Below, one piece after another: positions 14,726-22,833 of a stretch of 64,000 nucleotides of DNA. The stretch is from positions 62,001-126,000 of the forward strand of contig SFKI01000007.1 in the NCBI GenBank assembly GCA_004554775.1, given 5' to 3'. The notes below the pieces were generated by a model, which did not search any database, had not been told where the DNA came from, and was given only the letters and a program-made list of their open reading frames with translations. This stretch comes from Subdoligranulum variabile. Lineage in GTDB: Bacteria; Bacillota; Clostridia; Oscillospirales; Ruminococcaceae. The position numbers and the translations under genes are program-made. Positions within the stretch are counted from its first letter, which is position 1; each line of letters starts with the position of its first letter.

Positions 14726-15949
14726 ATGAAAAAACTCGTTAGTTCTGTTTTGGCAGCTTCTATGGTGCTGAGCCTGGCTGCCTGCGGTTCCTCTGCATCT
14801 TCTGCTGCTGAGAGCACCGCTGCTTCTTCGGAGGCTTCTTCCACTGCCGCTACTGCGGAGGCAGGCGAGGGCTCCGGCACTTACACCGGCACCCCCATCA
14901 AGATCGGCGGCATTGGCCCCATCACCGGCGGCGCTGCTGTGTACGGTCAGGCTGTCAAGAACGCTGAAGAGTTGGCTGTCAAGGAGATCAACGCCGCCAA
15001 CGGCAGCGATGTCTTTGAGTGGAAGTTTGAGGATGACGAGCATGACGCCGAGAAGAGCGTCAACGCTTACAACACCCTGAAAGACTGGGGCTTGCAGATC
15101 CTGGCTGGCCCTGTTACCACCACCCCGTCTTTGGCCGTTGCTGCTGAGACTGCCAACGACAACATGTTCATGATGACCCCGTCTGCCTCTGCTGTTGACG
15201 TCATCAACACCGGCGACAACGTTTTCCAGATCTGCTTCACCGACCCCAACCAGGGCGTTGCTTCTGCTGACTACATCGCAGATAACCAGCTGGCCACCAA
15301 GGTCGGCATCATCTACGACTCTTCCGATGCTTACAGCCGCGGCATTCATGATAAGTTCCAGGCTGAGGCTGCTGAGAAGGGCCTGGAGATCGTCGCCGAT
15401 GAGGCCTTCACTGCCGACAACAAGTCTGACCTGTCCACCCAGGTTGCCAAGTGCCAGGAGGCTGGCGCTGATCTGGTCTTCCTGCCCATCTACTATCAGG
15501 AAGCTTCTCAGATCCTGATCGTCGCCAACAAGACCGGCTACACCCCGACCTTCTTCGGCTGCGACGGCATGGACGGCATCCTCGCCATCGAGGGCTTCGA
15601 CACCTCTCTGGCTGAGGGCCTGATGCTGCTGACTCCGTTCGCTGCTGACGCACAGGACGAGAAGACCCAGGCTTTCGTTACCGCTTATGTTGACGCTTAC
15701 GGCGACACTCCGAACCAGTTCGCTGCTGACGCTTACGACGTTATCTACGCCATCTACGAGGCTGTCCTCGCCGGTAATATCAACGGCGATATGGACGCCA
15801 GCGAGATCTGCGAAGTCCTGAAGACCCAGTTCACCTCCATGTCCTTCGACGGCCTGACTGGCGAGGGCATGACCTGGGATGCTTCCGGCGCTGTTTCCAA
15901 GTCTCCGAAGGCCGTTGTCATCAAGGACGGCGCTTACGCTGCCATGTAA
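14726..15949 (+). CDS. livJ: Branched-chain amino acid ABC transporter substrate-binding lipoprotein
   Basis: A 407-residue Leu/Ile/Val-binding protein (periplasmic-binding-protein fold I). A lipoprotein signal peptide ends at the lipobox LAAC (Cys ~21), followed by a Ser/Ala/Glu-rich linker of about 30 residues, then the two-lobed binding domain beginning at PIKIGGIGPITGGAAVYG. It captures branched-chain amino acids outside the cell and delivers them to LivHM. ATG 14726 lies behind GGGAGGG. A strong terminator separates it from livH, so the abundant binding protein can be made in excess of the membrane components, a common arrangement. Codon usage is strongly biased, consistent with high expression. 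Confidence 0.93.
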   Translation: MKKLVSSVLAASMVLSLAACGSSASSAAESTAASSEASSTAATAEAGEGSGTYTGTPIKIGGIGPITGGAAVYGQAVKNAEELAVKEINAANGSDVFEWKFEDDEHDAEKSVNAYNTLKDWGLQILAGPVTTTPSLAVAAETANDNMFMMTPSASAVDVINTGDNVFQICFTDPNQGVASADYIADNQLATKVGIIYDSSDAYSRGIHDKFQAEAAEKGLEIVADEAFTADNKSDLSTQVAKCQEAGADLVFLPIYYQEASQILIVANKTGYTPTFFGCDGMDGILAIEGFDTSLAEGLMLLTPFAADAQDEKTQAFVTAYVDAYGDTPNQFAADAYDVIYAIYEAVLAGNINGDMDASEICEVLKTQFTSMSFDGLTGEGMTWDASGAVSKSPKAVVIKDGAYAAM

Positions 15950-15978
15950 TTGCCATACGGCATAATTCCGTTGCCAAT

Positions 15979-16017
15979 GGGGGCTGCCGGACAAGTATGT
16001 CCCGGCAGCCCCTTTTT
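15979..16017 (+). terminator. Terminator/attenuator between livJ and livH
   Basis: An 11-bp stem GGGGCTGCCGG/CCGGCAGCCCC (15980-15990 with 16002-16012) with an 11-nt loop and five T's. It is either the end of a livJ-only transcript or a partial terminator with read-through into livHMGF. No convincing separate promoter is visible in 16018-16184 (TATGAT at 16099 has a poorly spaced -35). Confidence 0.85.
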
Positions 16018-16184
16018 CTTATGTGTTCATGCAAAAAACAGCAGTTTTTCGCACAAATACATGCAAAACCCATTGTTTTGCCGTTTTGTTTGTGGTACTA
16101 TGATTTTATGTTCCCGCAAACAGCCGTTGCGGCAAACCTTTTGGCAGGGACAAAGCGGCAAAATAGAGTGAGGTGTACTACGCA

Positions 16185-17069
16185 ATGCAATTCTTTTCTT
16201 ATCTGATCAACGGGATCAGCCTGGGCAGTGTTTACGCATTGATCGCCCTGGGCTACACCATGGTCTACGGCATTGCCAAGATGTTGAACTTCGCCCACGG
16301 CGATGTCATCATGATCGGCAGCTATGTCGTCTTTTTCGCGTTCGGCTCGGCAGGGCTCAACCCTGTGCTGGCGATCGTGCTGTCCATGATCGTCTGTACG
16401 GTTTTGGGTGTGGTGGTCGAGCGTGTCGCTTACCGCCCGCTGCGCGAGGCCCCGTCCCTGGCGGTGCTGATCACCGCCATCGGCGTCAGCTATCTGTTAC
16501 AGCAGGTGGCGCAGCTGTCCTGGTCGTCCAACCCCAAGAGCTTTACCTCGGTGGTTTCCGGCATGCAGCCTGTGTCCCTCTTCGGCGGCCAGCTGACCAT
16601 CTCGGCAGAGACGATCGTTACCATCATCGCCTGCGTGGTCATCATGATCGTGCTGATGTGGTTCGTCAACTACACGCCCGCCGGTCACGCCATGCTCGCT
16701 GTGTCTGAGGATCGCGGCGCGGCCCAGCTGATGGGCGTCAACGTCAACGGCACTATCTCGCTGACCTTCGCCATCGGCTCTGCGTTGGCGGCCGTCGCCG
16801 GTGCGCTGCTCTGCTCCTCGTACCCGACCTTGCAGCCCACCACCGGTGCTATGCCCGGTATCAAGGCCTTCGTGGCGGCTGTTTTCGGCGGCATCGGCTC
16901 GATCCCTGGCGCATTCGTCGGCGGTATTCTGCTGGGCATCATCGAGAACCTCAGCAAAGCTTACATTTCTACCCAGCTGTCTGACGCTATCGTCTTTTTG
17001 GTGCTGGTCGTCGTGCTGATCGTCAAGCCGACCGGCCTGCTGGGCAAGAAAGTCAACGTGAAAGTGTGA
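16185..17069 (+). CDS. livH: Branched-chain amino acid ABC transporter permease LivH
   Basis: A 294-residue integral membrane permease with about eight helices. The N-terminal ISLGSVYALIALGYTMVYG and NFAHGDVIMIGSY blocks and the C-terminal GGIGSIPGAFVGG block (the EAA-like contact region for the ATPase) are diagnostic of LivH. It forms the transmembrane channel with LivM. ATG 16185 is preferred over an in-frame GTG at 16173 because a GAGG sits 11 bases upstream of the former and the GTG overlaps that site. livM begins 10 bases after its stop. Confidence 0.93.
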   Translation: MQFFSYLINGISLGSVYALIALGYTMVYGIAKMLNFAHGDVIMIGSYVVFFAFGSAGLNPVLAIVLSMIVCTVLGVVVERVAYRPLREAPSLAVLITAIGVSYLLQQVAQLSWSSNPKSFTSVVSGMQPVSLFGGQLTISAETIVTIIACVVIMIVLMWFVNYTPAGHAMLAVSEDRGAAQLMGVNVNGTISLTFAIGSALAAVAGALLCSSYPTLQPTTGAMPGIKAFVAAVFGGIGSIPGAFVGGILLGIIENLSKAYISTQLSDAIVFLVLVVVLIVKPTGLLGKKVNVKV

Positions 17070-17079
17070 GGTGGCTGCG

Positions 17080-18165
17080 ATGAACTTGAAAAATTTGAAC
17101 CGCTCCACCAAGAGCAACATCATCACCTTCGGCATCGTGATCGGCTTCTATCTGCTGATCCAGATCCTTTCCGCCGCAGGCATGGTCACGAACTCCTTCG
17201 CTGGTCAGCTGGTGCCTATCTGCGCCTACGTTGTCATGGCCGTTTCACTGAACCTGACCGTCGGCATGCTGGGCGAGTTGAGCCTGGGTCACGCCGGTTT
17301 TATGAGCGTCGGTGCGTTTGCCGGTACGCTCGTGTGGGTCACGCTGTATGATACCGCTTTCCCCAAGCCCGCAGCGCTGCTGCTGGCCTTTGTGGTGGGC
17401 GGCGTTGTGGCTGGTATCTTCGGCTTCCTGGTCGGCATCCCTGTCCTGCGTCTGTCCGGCGATTATCTGGCCATCGTCACACTGGCTTTCGGTGAGATCG
17501 TCAAGAACTTCATGAACGCCTGTAACCTGGGCATTGACTCCAAGGGCCTGCACTTCTCCCTGAAGGACACTGCCTCCCTGAATCTCGACGCCGACGGCAA
17601 GGTGCTGATCAACGGTGCTATGGGCATCACTGGCATCAAGAAAGCCTCCACCTTCACCATCGGTATCGTGCTGGTCATCATCACGCTGGCTGTTATCATC
17701 AACCTGGTCAATTCCCGCGCAGGCCGCGCCATCACCTCCATCCGCGATAACGAAATTGCTGCCCGCTCGGTCGGCATCCCCATCACCAAGTACAAGCTGA
17801 TGGCTTTTGTGACCTCTGCCGTGTTTGCCGGTATGGCCGGTGTGCTGTACTCGCTGAACTATTCCTCTCTGGTTGCCAAGAAGTTTGACTACAATACCTC
17901 GATTTTAATTCTGGTGTTCGTTGTTCTGGGCGGCATCGGCAATCTGCGCGGCTCTGTCATCGCCGCCACGGTGCTGACTGTTTTGCCCGAACTGCTGCGC
18001 AGCATGAACGATTACCGCATGCTGATCTACGCCATCGTGCTGATCGTTGTGATGATCTTCAACCAGAGCCCGCAGATGATCGCAATGCGCAAGCGCCTGA
18101 CCGCCCGCTTCCGCAAGGATGCAGCGGGCAAGGCACCTAAGAAGAACAAAAAGGAGGCGGCTTAA
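17080..18165 (+). CDS. livM: Branched-chain amino acid ABC transporter permease LivM
   Basis: A 361-residue permease, partner of LivH. Diagnostic blocks are NLTVGMLGELSLGHAGFMSVGAF, the cytoplasmic loop containing RLSGDYLAIVTLAFGEI, and AITSIRDNEIAARSVGI, which contacts the ATPases. A Lys-rich tail ends the protein. ATG 17080 follows GTGAGG at the usual distance; the open frame extends three codons further 5'. livG follows after one base, so translational coupling is likely. Confidence 0.93.
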   Translation: MNLKNLNRSTKSNIITFGIVIGFYLLIQILSAAGMVTNSFAGQLVPICAYVVMAVSLNLTVGMLGELSLGHAGFMSVGAFAGTLVWVTLYDTAFPKPAALLLAFVVGGVVAGIFGFLVGIPVLRLSGDYLAIVTLAFGEIVKNFMNACNLGIDSKGLHFSLKDTASLNLDADGKVLINGAMGITGIKKASTFTIGIVLVIITLAVIINLVNSRAGRAITSIRDNEIAARSVGIPITKYKLMAFVTSAVFAGMAGVLYSLNYSSLVAKKFDYNTSILILVFVVLGGIGNLRGSVIAATVLTVLPELLRSMNDYRMLIYAIVLIVVMIFNQSPQMIAMRKRLTARFRKDAAGKAPKKNKKEAA

Positions 18166-18166
18166 C

Positions 18167-18928
18167 ATGGCACTGTTGGAAGTCAGCAACCTGGGTATTG
18201 CTTTCGGCGGCCTGCAAGCCGTCGCCCAGCTCGACCTTTCCATCGAGAAAGGCCATCTCTATGGTCTGATCGGCCCCAACGGCGCCGGTAAAACGACCGT
18301 CTTTAACATGCTCACCGGCGTCTATAAGCCGACCGAGGGCAACATCGTCCTCGACGGCAAGGACATCACCGGCAAAAGCCCTGAACTGATCAGCAAGGCC
18401 GGTGTGGCACGTACCTTCCAGAATATCCGCCTGTTCAACGAGATGAGCGTGCTGGATAACGTCAAGGTCGGCCTGCACAACCAGATCCAGTACGGCATGT
18501 GGACCGGCATCCTGCGCCTGCCTGCCTATAAAGAAAAAGAACACGAGATGAACCGCGAGGCAAAGAAGCTGCTCAAGATTTTTGATCTGGACGGCAAAGC
18601 CGACCTCAAGGCCAGCCAGCTGCCCTACGGCGAACAGCGCAAATTGGAGATTGCCCGTGCGCTTGCCACCAATCCGAAACTGCTGCTGCTCGACGAACCT
18701 GCTGCCGGTATGAACCCCAACGAGACCGAAGAACTGATGCAGACCGTGCGCAGCGTGCGCGACCAGTTCGGCATCGCCATCCTGCTCATCGAGCATGATA
18801 TGAACTTTGTCATGGGCATCTGCGAGGAAATCACGGTGCTGGACTACGGCCGTGTCATCGCCCGCGGCGACGGCAAAGCGATCCGCAATAACCCCAAGGT
18901 CATTGCGGCCTATCTGGGAGGTGACTGA
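18167..18928 (+). CDS. livG: Branched-chain amino acid ABC transporter ATP-binding protein LivG
   Basis: A 253-residue cytoplasmic ATPase. Walker A GPNGAGKTT (~residues 37-45), the Liv-type signature LPYGEQRKLEIARAL, Walker B LLLLDEPAAGMNP and the switch histidine in LLIEHDM are all present. The N-terminal FGGLQAV and the long insertion between Walker A and the signature typify LivG as opposed to LivF. It works as a heterodimer with LivF. AAAGGAGG precedes the ATG. Confidence 0.94.
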   Translation: MALLEVSNLGIAFGGLQAVAQLDLSIEKGHLYGLIGPNGAGKTTVFNMLTGVYKPTEGNIVLDGKDITGKSPELISKAGVARTFQNIRLFNEMSVLDNVKVGLHNQIQYGMWTGILRLPAYKEKEHEMNREAKKLLKIFDLDGKADLKASQLPYGEQRKLEIARALATNPKLLLLDEPAAGMNPNETEELMQTVRSVRDQFGIAILLIEHDMNFVMGICEEITVLDYGRVIARGDGKAIRNNPKVIAAYLGGD

Positions 18929-18930
18929 TC

Positions 18931-19650
18931 ATGGGTGAGATGCTTTCGGTCAAAAATATCAATGTTTTCTACGGGTCCATCCAGGCCCTGCGCAATATCT
19001 CGTTCCATGTCGATGAGGGCGAGATCGTCACGCTGATTGGTGCCAATGGTGCCGGTAAAACGACCACGATGCACGCCATCTCCGGCCTGCTCAAAGTCCA
19101 GAGCGGCGAGATCGACTACTGCGGGCAAAACATCAGCAAGATGGAAGCCCACAAGATCATCCGTCTGGGGCTTGCCCAGGTGCCGGAAGGCCGCCGCGTG
19201 TTCAGCGGCCTGACCGTTATGCAGAACTTGCAGATGGGAGCTTACACCCGCCGCGACGGCAAAGAGGCCATCCAGAACGACTACGACATGGTCTTTGACC
19301 TGCTGCCGCGCCTGAAAGAGCGCCGCAACCAGCCTGCCGGTACGCTGTCCGGCGGCGAGCAGCAGATGCTGGCTATGGGCCGCGCCCTGATGTGCAAGCC
19401 CAAGATGCTGCTGCTGGACGAGCCGTCCATGGGTCTGTCTCCGCTGCTGGTCAAGGAGATCTTCAAGATCATCCGCCAGGTCAACCGCAACGGCGTGACC
19501 GTGTTGCTGGTCGAGCAGAACGCCAAGATGGCACTCGAGATCGCCAACCGCGCCTACGTACTCGAGACCGGCAGGATCAAGATGGAGGGCGAAGCCCACG
19601 AGCTCGCCAACAACATCGAGGTCCGCAAAGCCTACCTCGGTTGCGAATAA
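18931..19650 (+). CDS. livF: Branched-chain amino acid ABC transporter ATP-binding protein LivF
   Basis: A 239-residue ATPase, partner of LivG. Walker A GANGAGKTT, the LivF-typical GLAQVPEGRRVFSGLTVMQN block, signature LSGGEQQMLAMGRAL, Walker B MLLLDEPSMGLSP and VLLVEQNA are present. The gene starts 2 bases after livG behind GGGAGGTGA and ends the operon, with a terminator directly downstream. Confidence 0.94.
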   Translation: MGEMLSVKNINVFYGSIQALRNISFHVDEGEIVTLIGANGAGKTTTMHAISGLLKVQSGEIDYCGQNISKMEAHKIIRLGLAQVPEGRRVFSGLTVMQNLQMGAYTRRDGKEAIQNDYDMVFDLLPRLKERRNQPAGTLSGGEQQMLAMGRALMCKPKMLLLDEPSMGLSPLLVKEIFKIIRQVNRNGVTVLLVEQNAKMALEIANRAYVLETGRIKMEGEAHELANNIEVRKAYLGCE

Positions 19651-19655
19651 ACAAC

Positions 19656-19688
19656 AAAAGGACCTGCCTAAAAGGACAGGTCCCTTTT
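19656..19688 (+). terminator. Intrinsic terminator of livHMGF
   Basis: The stem GGACCTG/CAGGTCC (19660-19666 with 19677-19683) is extended by A/T pairs and followed by TTTT. Confidence 0.85.
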
Positions 19689-19704
19689 CTGTATTTAGGG
19701 GTTC

Positions 19705-19772
19705 CGTAGGGGCGGATTTTGTATCCGCCTGCCCGGAAGTAACCCGTAGGGGCCGATGCTCGCATCGGCCCG
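19705..19772. repeat. Tandem pair of dispersed palindromic repeats (GGAT-type and GATGC-type)
   Basis: The first copy (19705-19734) reads CGTAGGGGCGGATTTTGTAT then CCGCCTGCCCGG. The second (19745-19772) begins CGTAGGGGCCGATGCTCGCA and ends TCGGCCCG. Both share the CGTAGGGGC head and GCCCG tail but differ in the central palindrome, showing that two subtypes belong to one family. They lie between the convergent livF and DUF4364 genes. Confidence 0.85.
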
Positions 19773-19804
19773 CTTTTTGCGTGGCAAAGTATCTGCGTGC
19801 TGTC

Positions 19805-20377
19805 TTACAACAACGCCACCGGCGGCCGGTCATCGTCACTGCCAGGCTGGGTCAGCATATCCATGAGCTTTGAATAAATATCGCTGCCATGGGCAATAAA
19901 CATGTTCTTGGTCATTTCGGCGGTCAGCTTATCGGGCATCGCCAGCTGCAACTGGAACACATCACTGCCCAGATCGCCAATATTGCACCACACCACATAC
20001 TTGCCGTCTTTTTCTTCCACATGCGCGCGGTTGGACGCCGCCTTGTGCCGCCAGCTCTGGATCTGCATCACGGCGCGGATAGCACTCTCCCGCACGGTGC
20101 GGGGCAAATCATGCGCCAGTGTGCTGGCTACCGATGCACCCTTGTCGGTGATGCTGTACTGCTCATCCGTGCAGGTGACAAGACTCTGCTTCTGCACCTC
20201 AGCCAAAGCGTCGGCAAATTCAAAGTAGTTGACCAGCTGTTCCTGCAAAAGTGCGCCCTGCAGGGTGTCCCGCGTTACGGGCCCGGCTGTTTTGATAAGA
20301 TAGCAAAGTAAAATACGGATCTGGGTGTCATCTGTAAGGCCGCCGGGCTTTACACCTGCGGTAAATGCTTCTGCCAT
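19805..20377 (-). CDS. DUF4364 family protein
   Basis: A 190-residue cytoplasmic protein. The N-terminal half (LTDDTQIRILLCYLIKTAGPVTRDTLQGALLQEQLVNYFEFADALAEV) looks like a winged-helix DNA-binding fold and matches DUF4364, a Clostridia-specific family of suspected transcriptional regulators with no proven target. The C-terminal half is mixed alpha/beta. It has its own promoter (TTGTCA-17-TATAAT) and a GAGGAAG ribosome binding site. The S1-domain gene lies upstream on the same strand but is separated by that promoter. Confidence 0.8.
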   Translation of the reverse strand: MAEAFTAGVKPGGLTDDTQIRILLCYLIKTAGPVTRDTLQGALLQEQLVNYFEFADALAEVQKQSLVTCTDEQYSITDKGASVASTLAHDLPRTVRESAIRAVMQIQSWRHKAASNRAHVEEKDGKYVVWCNIGDLGSDVFQLQLAMPDKLTAEMTKNMFIAHGSDIYSKLMDMLTQPGSDDDRPPVALL

Positions 20378-20409
20378 CTGATCACTTCCTCATTTTTGTT
20401 TTCTATCCT

Positions 20410-20438
20410 ATTATACACGGCAAAAAGCCAAGTGACAA
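20410..20438 (-). promoter_or_regulatory. Promoter of the DUF4364 gene
   Basis: On the minus strand TTGTCA (20438-20433), 17 nt, TATAAT (20415-20410), 33 bases before the start codon. Confidence 0.75.
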
Positions 20439-20464
20439 GATGGCAAAAACGATTTGTTCGCCCT

Positions 20465-21373
20465 TTAAAACACGGTTTCAATCTGCTTGCGGCTCTGCGG
20501 GGTGGAGTAAGTCCACTTTTTAATGCGCCCGCGCGTCACAAAATAGTGCGGCTCAAACCGCAGCGGCTGCGCGAGGTTTTTATTCACGACCACCAGCTTG
20601 ATCTTCATCTTGTCGGGCAAAATGTTTTTGATGTACACGCTCACAGCCTGGCCCGGGTGCAGGCTTCGGTCGGCTTCGGCAAGCCCGGCAAGGTTTGGCG
20701 AAATCTCAATAAACACGCCGTAATCTTCCACGCTGCGCACAATGCCCACCACGGTCTCACCGGGGGCAAAGCAGGCGGCGTTCTCGCTCCAGGTGCCCAG
20801 CAGCTCGCGCAGCGTCAGCACAATGCGCCCCTGCGGGTCACGGTTCTTGATGGCGCACAGCAATTGCTGACCCACCTGCACACGGTCGGCAGGCGAGGAA
20901 ATGCGCGATACCGACAAACAGTCGATCGGCAGCAGCGCCGCGATGCCACAGCCGATATCGCAGAACGCGCCAAAATTTTCAATATGCGTCACTGTGCAGG
21001 GGATGACGCTGCCCGCTTCCAGTGTGTCCAGATACTGCCGCCGGCACAGCCGCTGCGCCAGCGCGCGGGAAAGCAAAAACACCTCCTCGCCGTTTTCGTC
21101 GGTCTCGGTGCCGGTGATGACAAAGCAGGTCGCGCGCCCCACGCGGGTCAGCACGGCAATGTCCTTGATCTCCTCGTGCGGGGCTACGTCCACGCACTCC
21201 TCAAACGGCATGTAGGCCCGCTGCCCGCTCAGCTCAAAGCGCAGGCGGCGCTCGGTATCATAGGCAAGAGCGGTGCTTTGCAATACTTCGCCGGTGGTGA
21301 TGCAGTGATACAATTCCTCCCGGCGCAGATGATTGGCGTTGCGGCAAAGACCTTCGGCACGATATTCCAGCAT
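20465..21373 (-). CDS. S1 RNA-binding domain protein (RpsA-like)
   Basis: A 302-residue protein with an N-terminal RpsA-like region and at least two S1/OB-fold repeats: GSVIPCTVTHIENFGAFCDIG (~134 onward) and GETVVGIVRSVEDYGVFIEI (~212 onward), both showing the S1 pattern V-x-F/Y-GAF/GVF. Proteins of this kind in Clostridia are annotated as S1-like 30S proteins or as general RNA-binding factors; a role in translation initiation or RNA stability is inference. The ATG at 21373 follows AGAGGAG. Its leader contains a strong hairpin (21404-21423). Confidence 0.78.
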   Translation of the reverse strand: MLEYRAEGLCRNANHLRREELYHCITTGEVLQSTALAYDTERRLRFELSGQRAYMPFEECVDVAPHEEIKDIAVLTRVGRATCFVITGTETDENGEEVFLLSRALAQRLCRRQYLDTLEAGSVIPCTVTHIENFGAFCDIGCGIAALLPIDCLSVSRISSPADRVQVGQQLLCAIKNRDPQGRIVLTLRELLGTWSENAACFAPGETVVGIVRSVEDYGVFIEISPNLAGLAEADRSLHPGQAVSVYIKNILPDKMKIKLVVVNKNLAQPLRFEPHYFVTRGRIKKWTYSTPQSRKQIETVF

Positions 21374-21403
21374 TTTCGGCTCCTCTTTTCTTGTATGGTG
21401 TAT

Positions 21404-21423
21404 GTCCCGGTTTGGGCCGGGAC
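21404..21423 (-). other. Hairpin in the leader of the S1-domain gene
   Basis: Perfect arms GTCCCGG and CCGGGAC around a 6-nt loop, 31 bases before the start codon and without a T-run. It may be a regulatory or mRNA-stabilising structure. Confidence 0.5.
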
Positions 21424-21448
21424 CCTTGTAAACTTTTATGCAGTGGGT

Positions 21449-21477
21449 TTGCAAAACAAACCATGATGTACTATAAT
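21449..21477 (+). promoter_or_regulatory. Promoter of the DUF951-prfA operon
   Basis: TTGCAA (21449-21454), 17 nt, TATAAT (21472-21477), 37 bases before the DUF951 start. Confidence 0.8.
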
Positions 21478-21513
21478 AAAGGATACTGATTTTAGAAAGG
21501 GCGGCGTGCTGCC

Positions 21514-21702
21514 ATGGATGTACAGGTCGGCGATGTGATCCAAACCAAGAAACCGCACCCCTGCGGTGCCAACCGTTTTGATGTGCTGCGTGTTGGCATG
21601 GATTTCAAAATCCGCTGCCAGGGCTGCGGGCATGAAATTATGCTGCCGCGCGTAAAGATCGAGCGCAACATCAAAAAGATCCTGCGGGGCGGGGAAGCGT
21701 AG
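21514..21702 (+). CDS. DUF951 family protein
   Basis: A 62-residue protein. It shows the family pattern: KKPHPCG, a central FDVLRVGMDFKIRCQGCG, and LPRVKIER. The two cysteines of CQGC suggest a metal knuckle. DUF951 proteins are widespread in Firmicutes, often beside translation or chromosome-segregation genes, and have no established function. It heads the operon that continues with prfA after 45 bases. Confidence 0.88.
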   Translation: MDVQVGDVIQTKKPHPCGANRFDVLRVGMDFKIRCQGCGHEIMLPRVKIERNIKKILRGGEA

Positions 21703-21747
21703 CGGCCGTTTTTGCCCGCCATAACCCATACCCCCAAAGGAGGAACC

Positions 21748-22833
21748 ATGCAGCCTTTTTCTGAACTGCACGAGGTCGAGCGCCGGTATGAAGAACTGGC
21801 CTATAAAATGTCCACGCCCGAGGCTGCTGCCGATGCAGACGCCTACGCCCAGATGATGCGTGACTACAAGGAACTGACCCCCCTGATGGAAGAATACCGC
21901 CGCTACACAGCCCTGCAAAAAGACGAACAGGAAGCCAAAGAAGCTTTGCAGCAGGACTCTGACCCGGCGTTTACCGCTATGGTACAGCAGGAGCTTTGCG
22001 AAATCGCCCGGAATCTGGCACAGAGCGAAGAGAATCTCCGCCTGCTGCTCATTCCTAAGGATGCCGATGACGAAAAAAGCGTCATTCTGGAGATCCGTGC
22101 CGGTGCAGGCGGCGAGGAAGCCGCCCTGTTCGCCCACAGTCTGTGGCGGATGTACACTATGTACGCCGCCAAGCGTGGTTGGAAATGTGAAACGATCAGT
22201 GAGAACCCCACCGAACTGGGCGGCTTGAAAGAGATCGTTTTTTCGGTCGAGGGGCCGGACGTTTACAGCCGTTTGAAATTTGAAAGCGGCGTCCACCGCG
22301 TGCAGCGTGTGCCCGAGACCGAGACGCAGGGCCGCATCCACACCTCGACCGTGACGGTGGCCGTCATGCCCGAAGCCGAGGAAGTCGAATTTGAGCTGGA
22401 TCCGAAAGATCTGCGCATCGACACCTTCCGTTCGTCCGGCGCAGGCGGCCAGCATATCAATAAAACCTCGTCGGCCATTCGCGTGACCCACCTGCCCACC
22501 GGCATGGTGGTGGAATGCCAGGATCAGCGCAGCCAGCGCGAGAATAAAGACCGCGCCTTAAAGGTGCTGCGCAGCCGCCTGCTGCAACAAAAGCAGCAGG
22601 CCTACGACGAAGCCTACAATGCCCAACGCCAAAGCCAGGTGGGCAGCGGCGACCGCAGCGAAAAGATCCGCACCTATAATTTCCCGCAGGATCGCGTGAC
22701 CGATCACCGCATCGGCTTAACGCTGCGCAACCTGCAAGGCGTGCTGGACGGCGACCTTGATCGTGTGCTGGATCCGCTGATCCTGGCCGATCGTGAAGAA
22801 AAACTCAAAGCAAACAAAGGTGACGCACAATGA
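21748..22833 (+). CDS. prfA: Peptide chain release factor 1
   Basis: A 361-residue class I release factor that recognises UAA/UAG. The catalytic GGQ is in RSSGAGGQHINK, and the tripeptide anticodon region reads VPETETQGRIHTS, where PET fits the P-x-T of RF1 and not the SPF of RF2. An N-terminal coiled-coil domain and the AGAGGEEAALFA block are present. AAAGGAGG precedes ATG 21748. The usual neighbour prmC (GGQ methyltransferase) is absent; tsaC follows directly with an ATGA overlap. Confidence 0.96.
   Translation: MQPFSELHEVERRYEELAYKMSTPEAAADADAYAQMMRDYKELTPLMEEYRRYTALQKDEQEAKEALQQDSDPAFTAMVQQELCEIARNLAQSEENLRLLLIPKDADDEKSVILEIRAGAGGEEAALFAHSLWRMYTMYAAKRGWKCETISENPTELGGLKEIVFSVEGPDVYSRLKFESGVHRVQRVPETETQGRIHTSTVTVAVMPEAEEVEFELDPKDLRIDTFRSSGAGGQHINKTSSAIRVTHLPTGMVVECQDQRSQRENKDRALKVLRSRLLQQKQQAYDEAYNAQRQSQVGSGDRSEKIRTYNFPQDRVTDHRIGLTLRNLQGVLDGDLDRVLDPLILADREEKLKANKGDAQ

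Noticed and set aside
16078..16104. Possible livH promoter TTGCCG/TATGAT
   Set aside because: Spacing is 15 nt, and the alternative -35 gives 20 nt; too weak to annotate.
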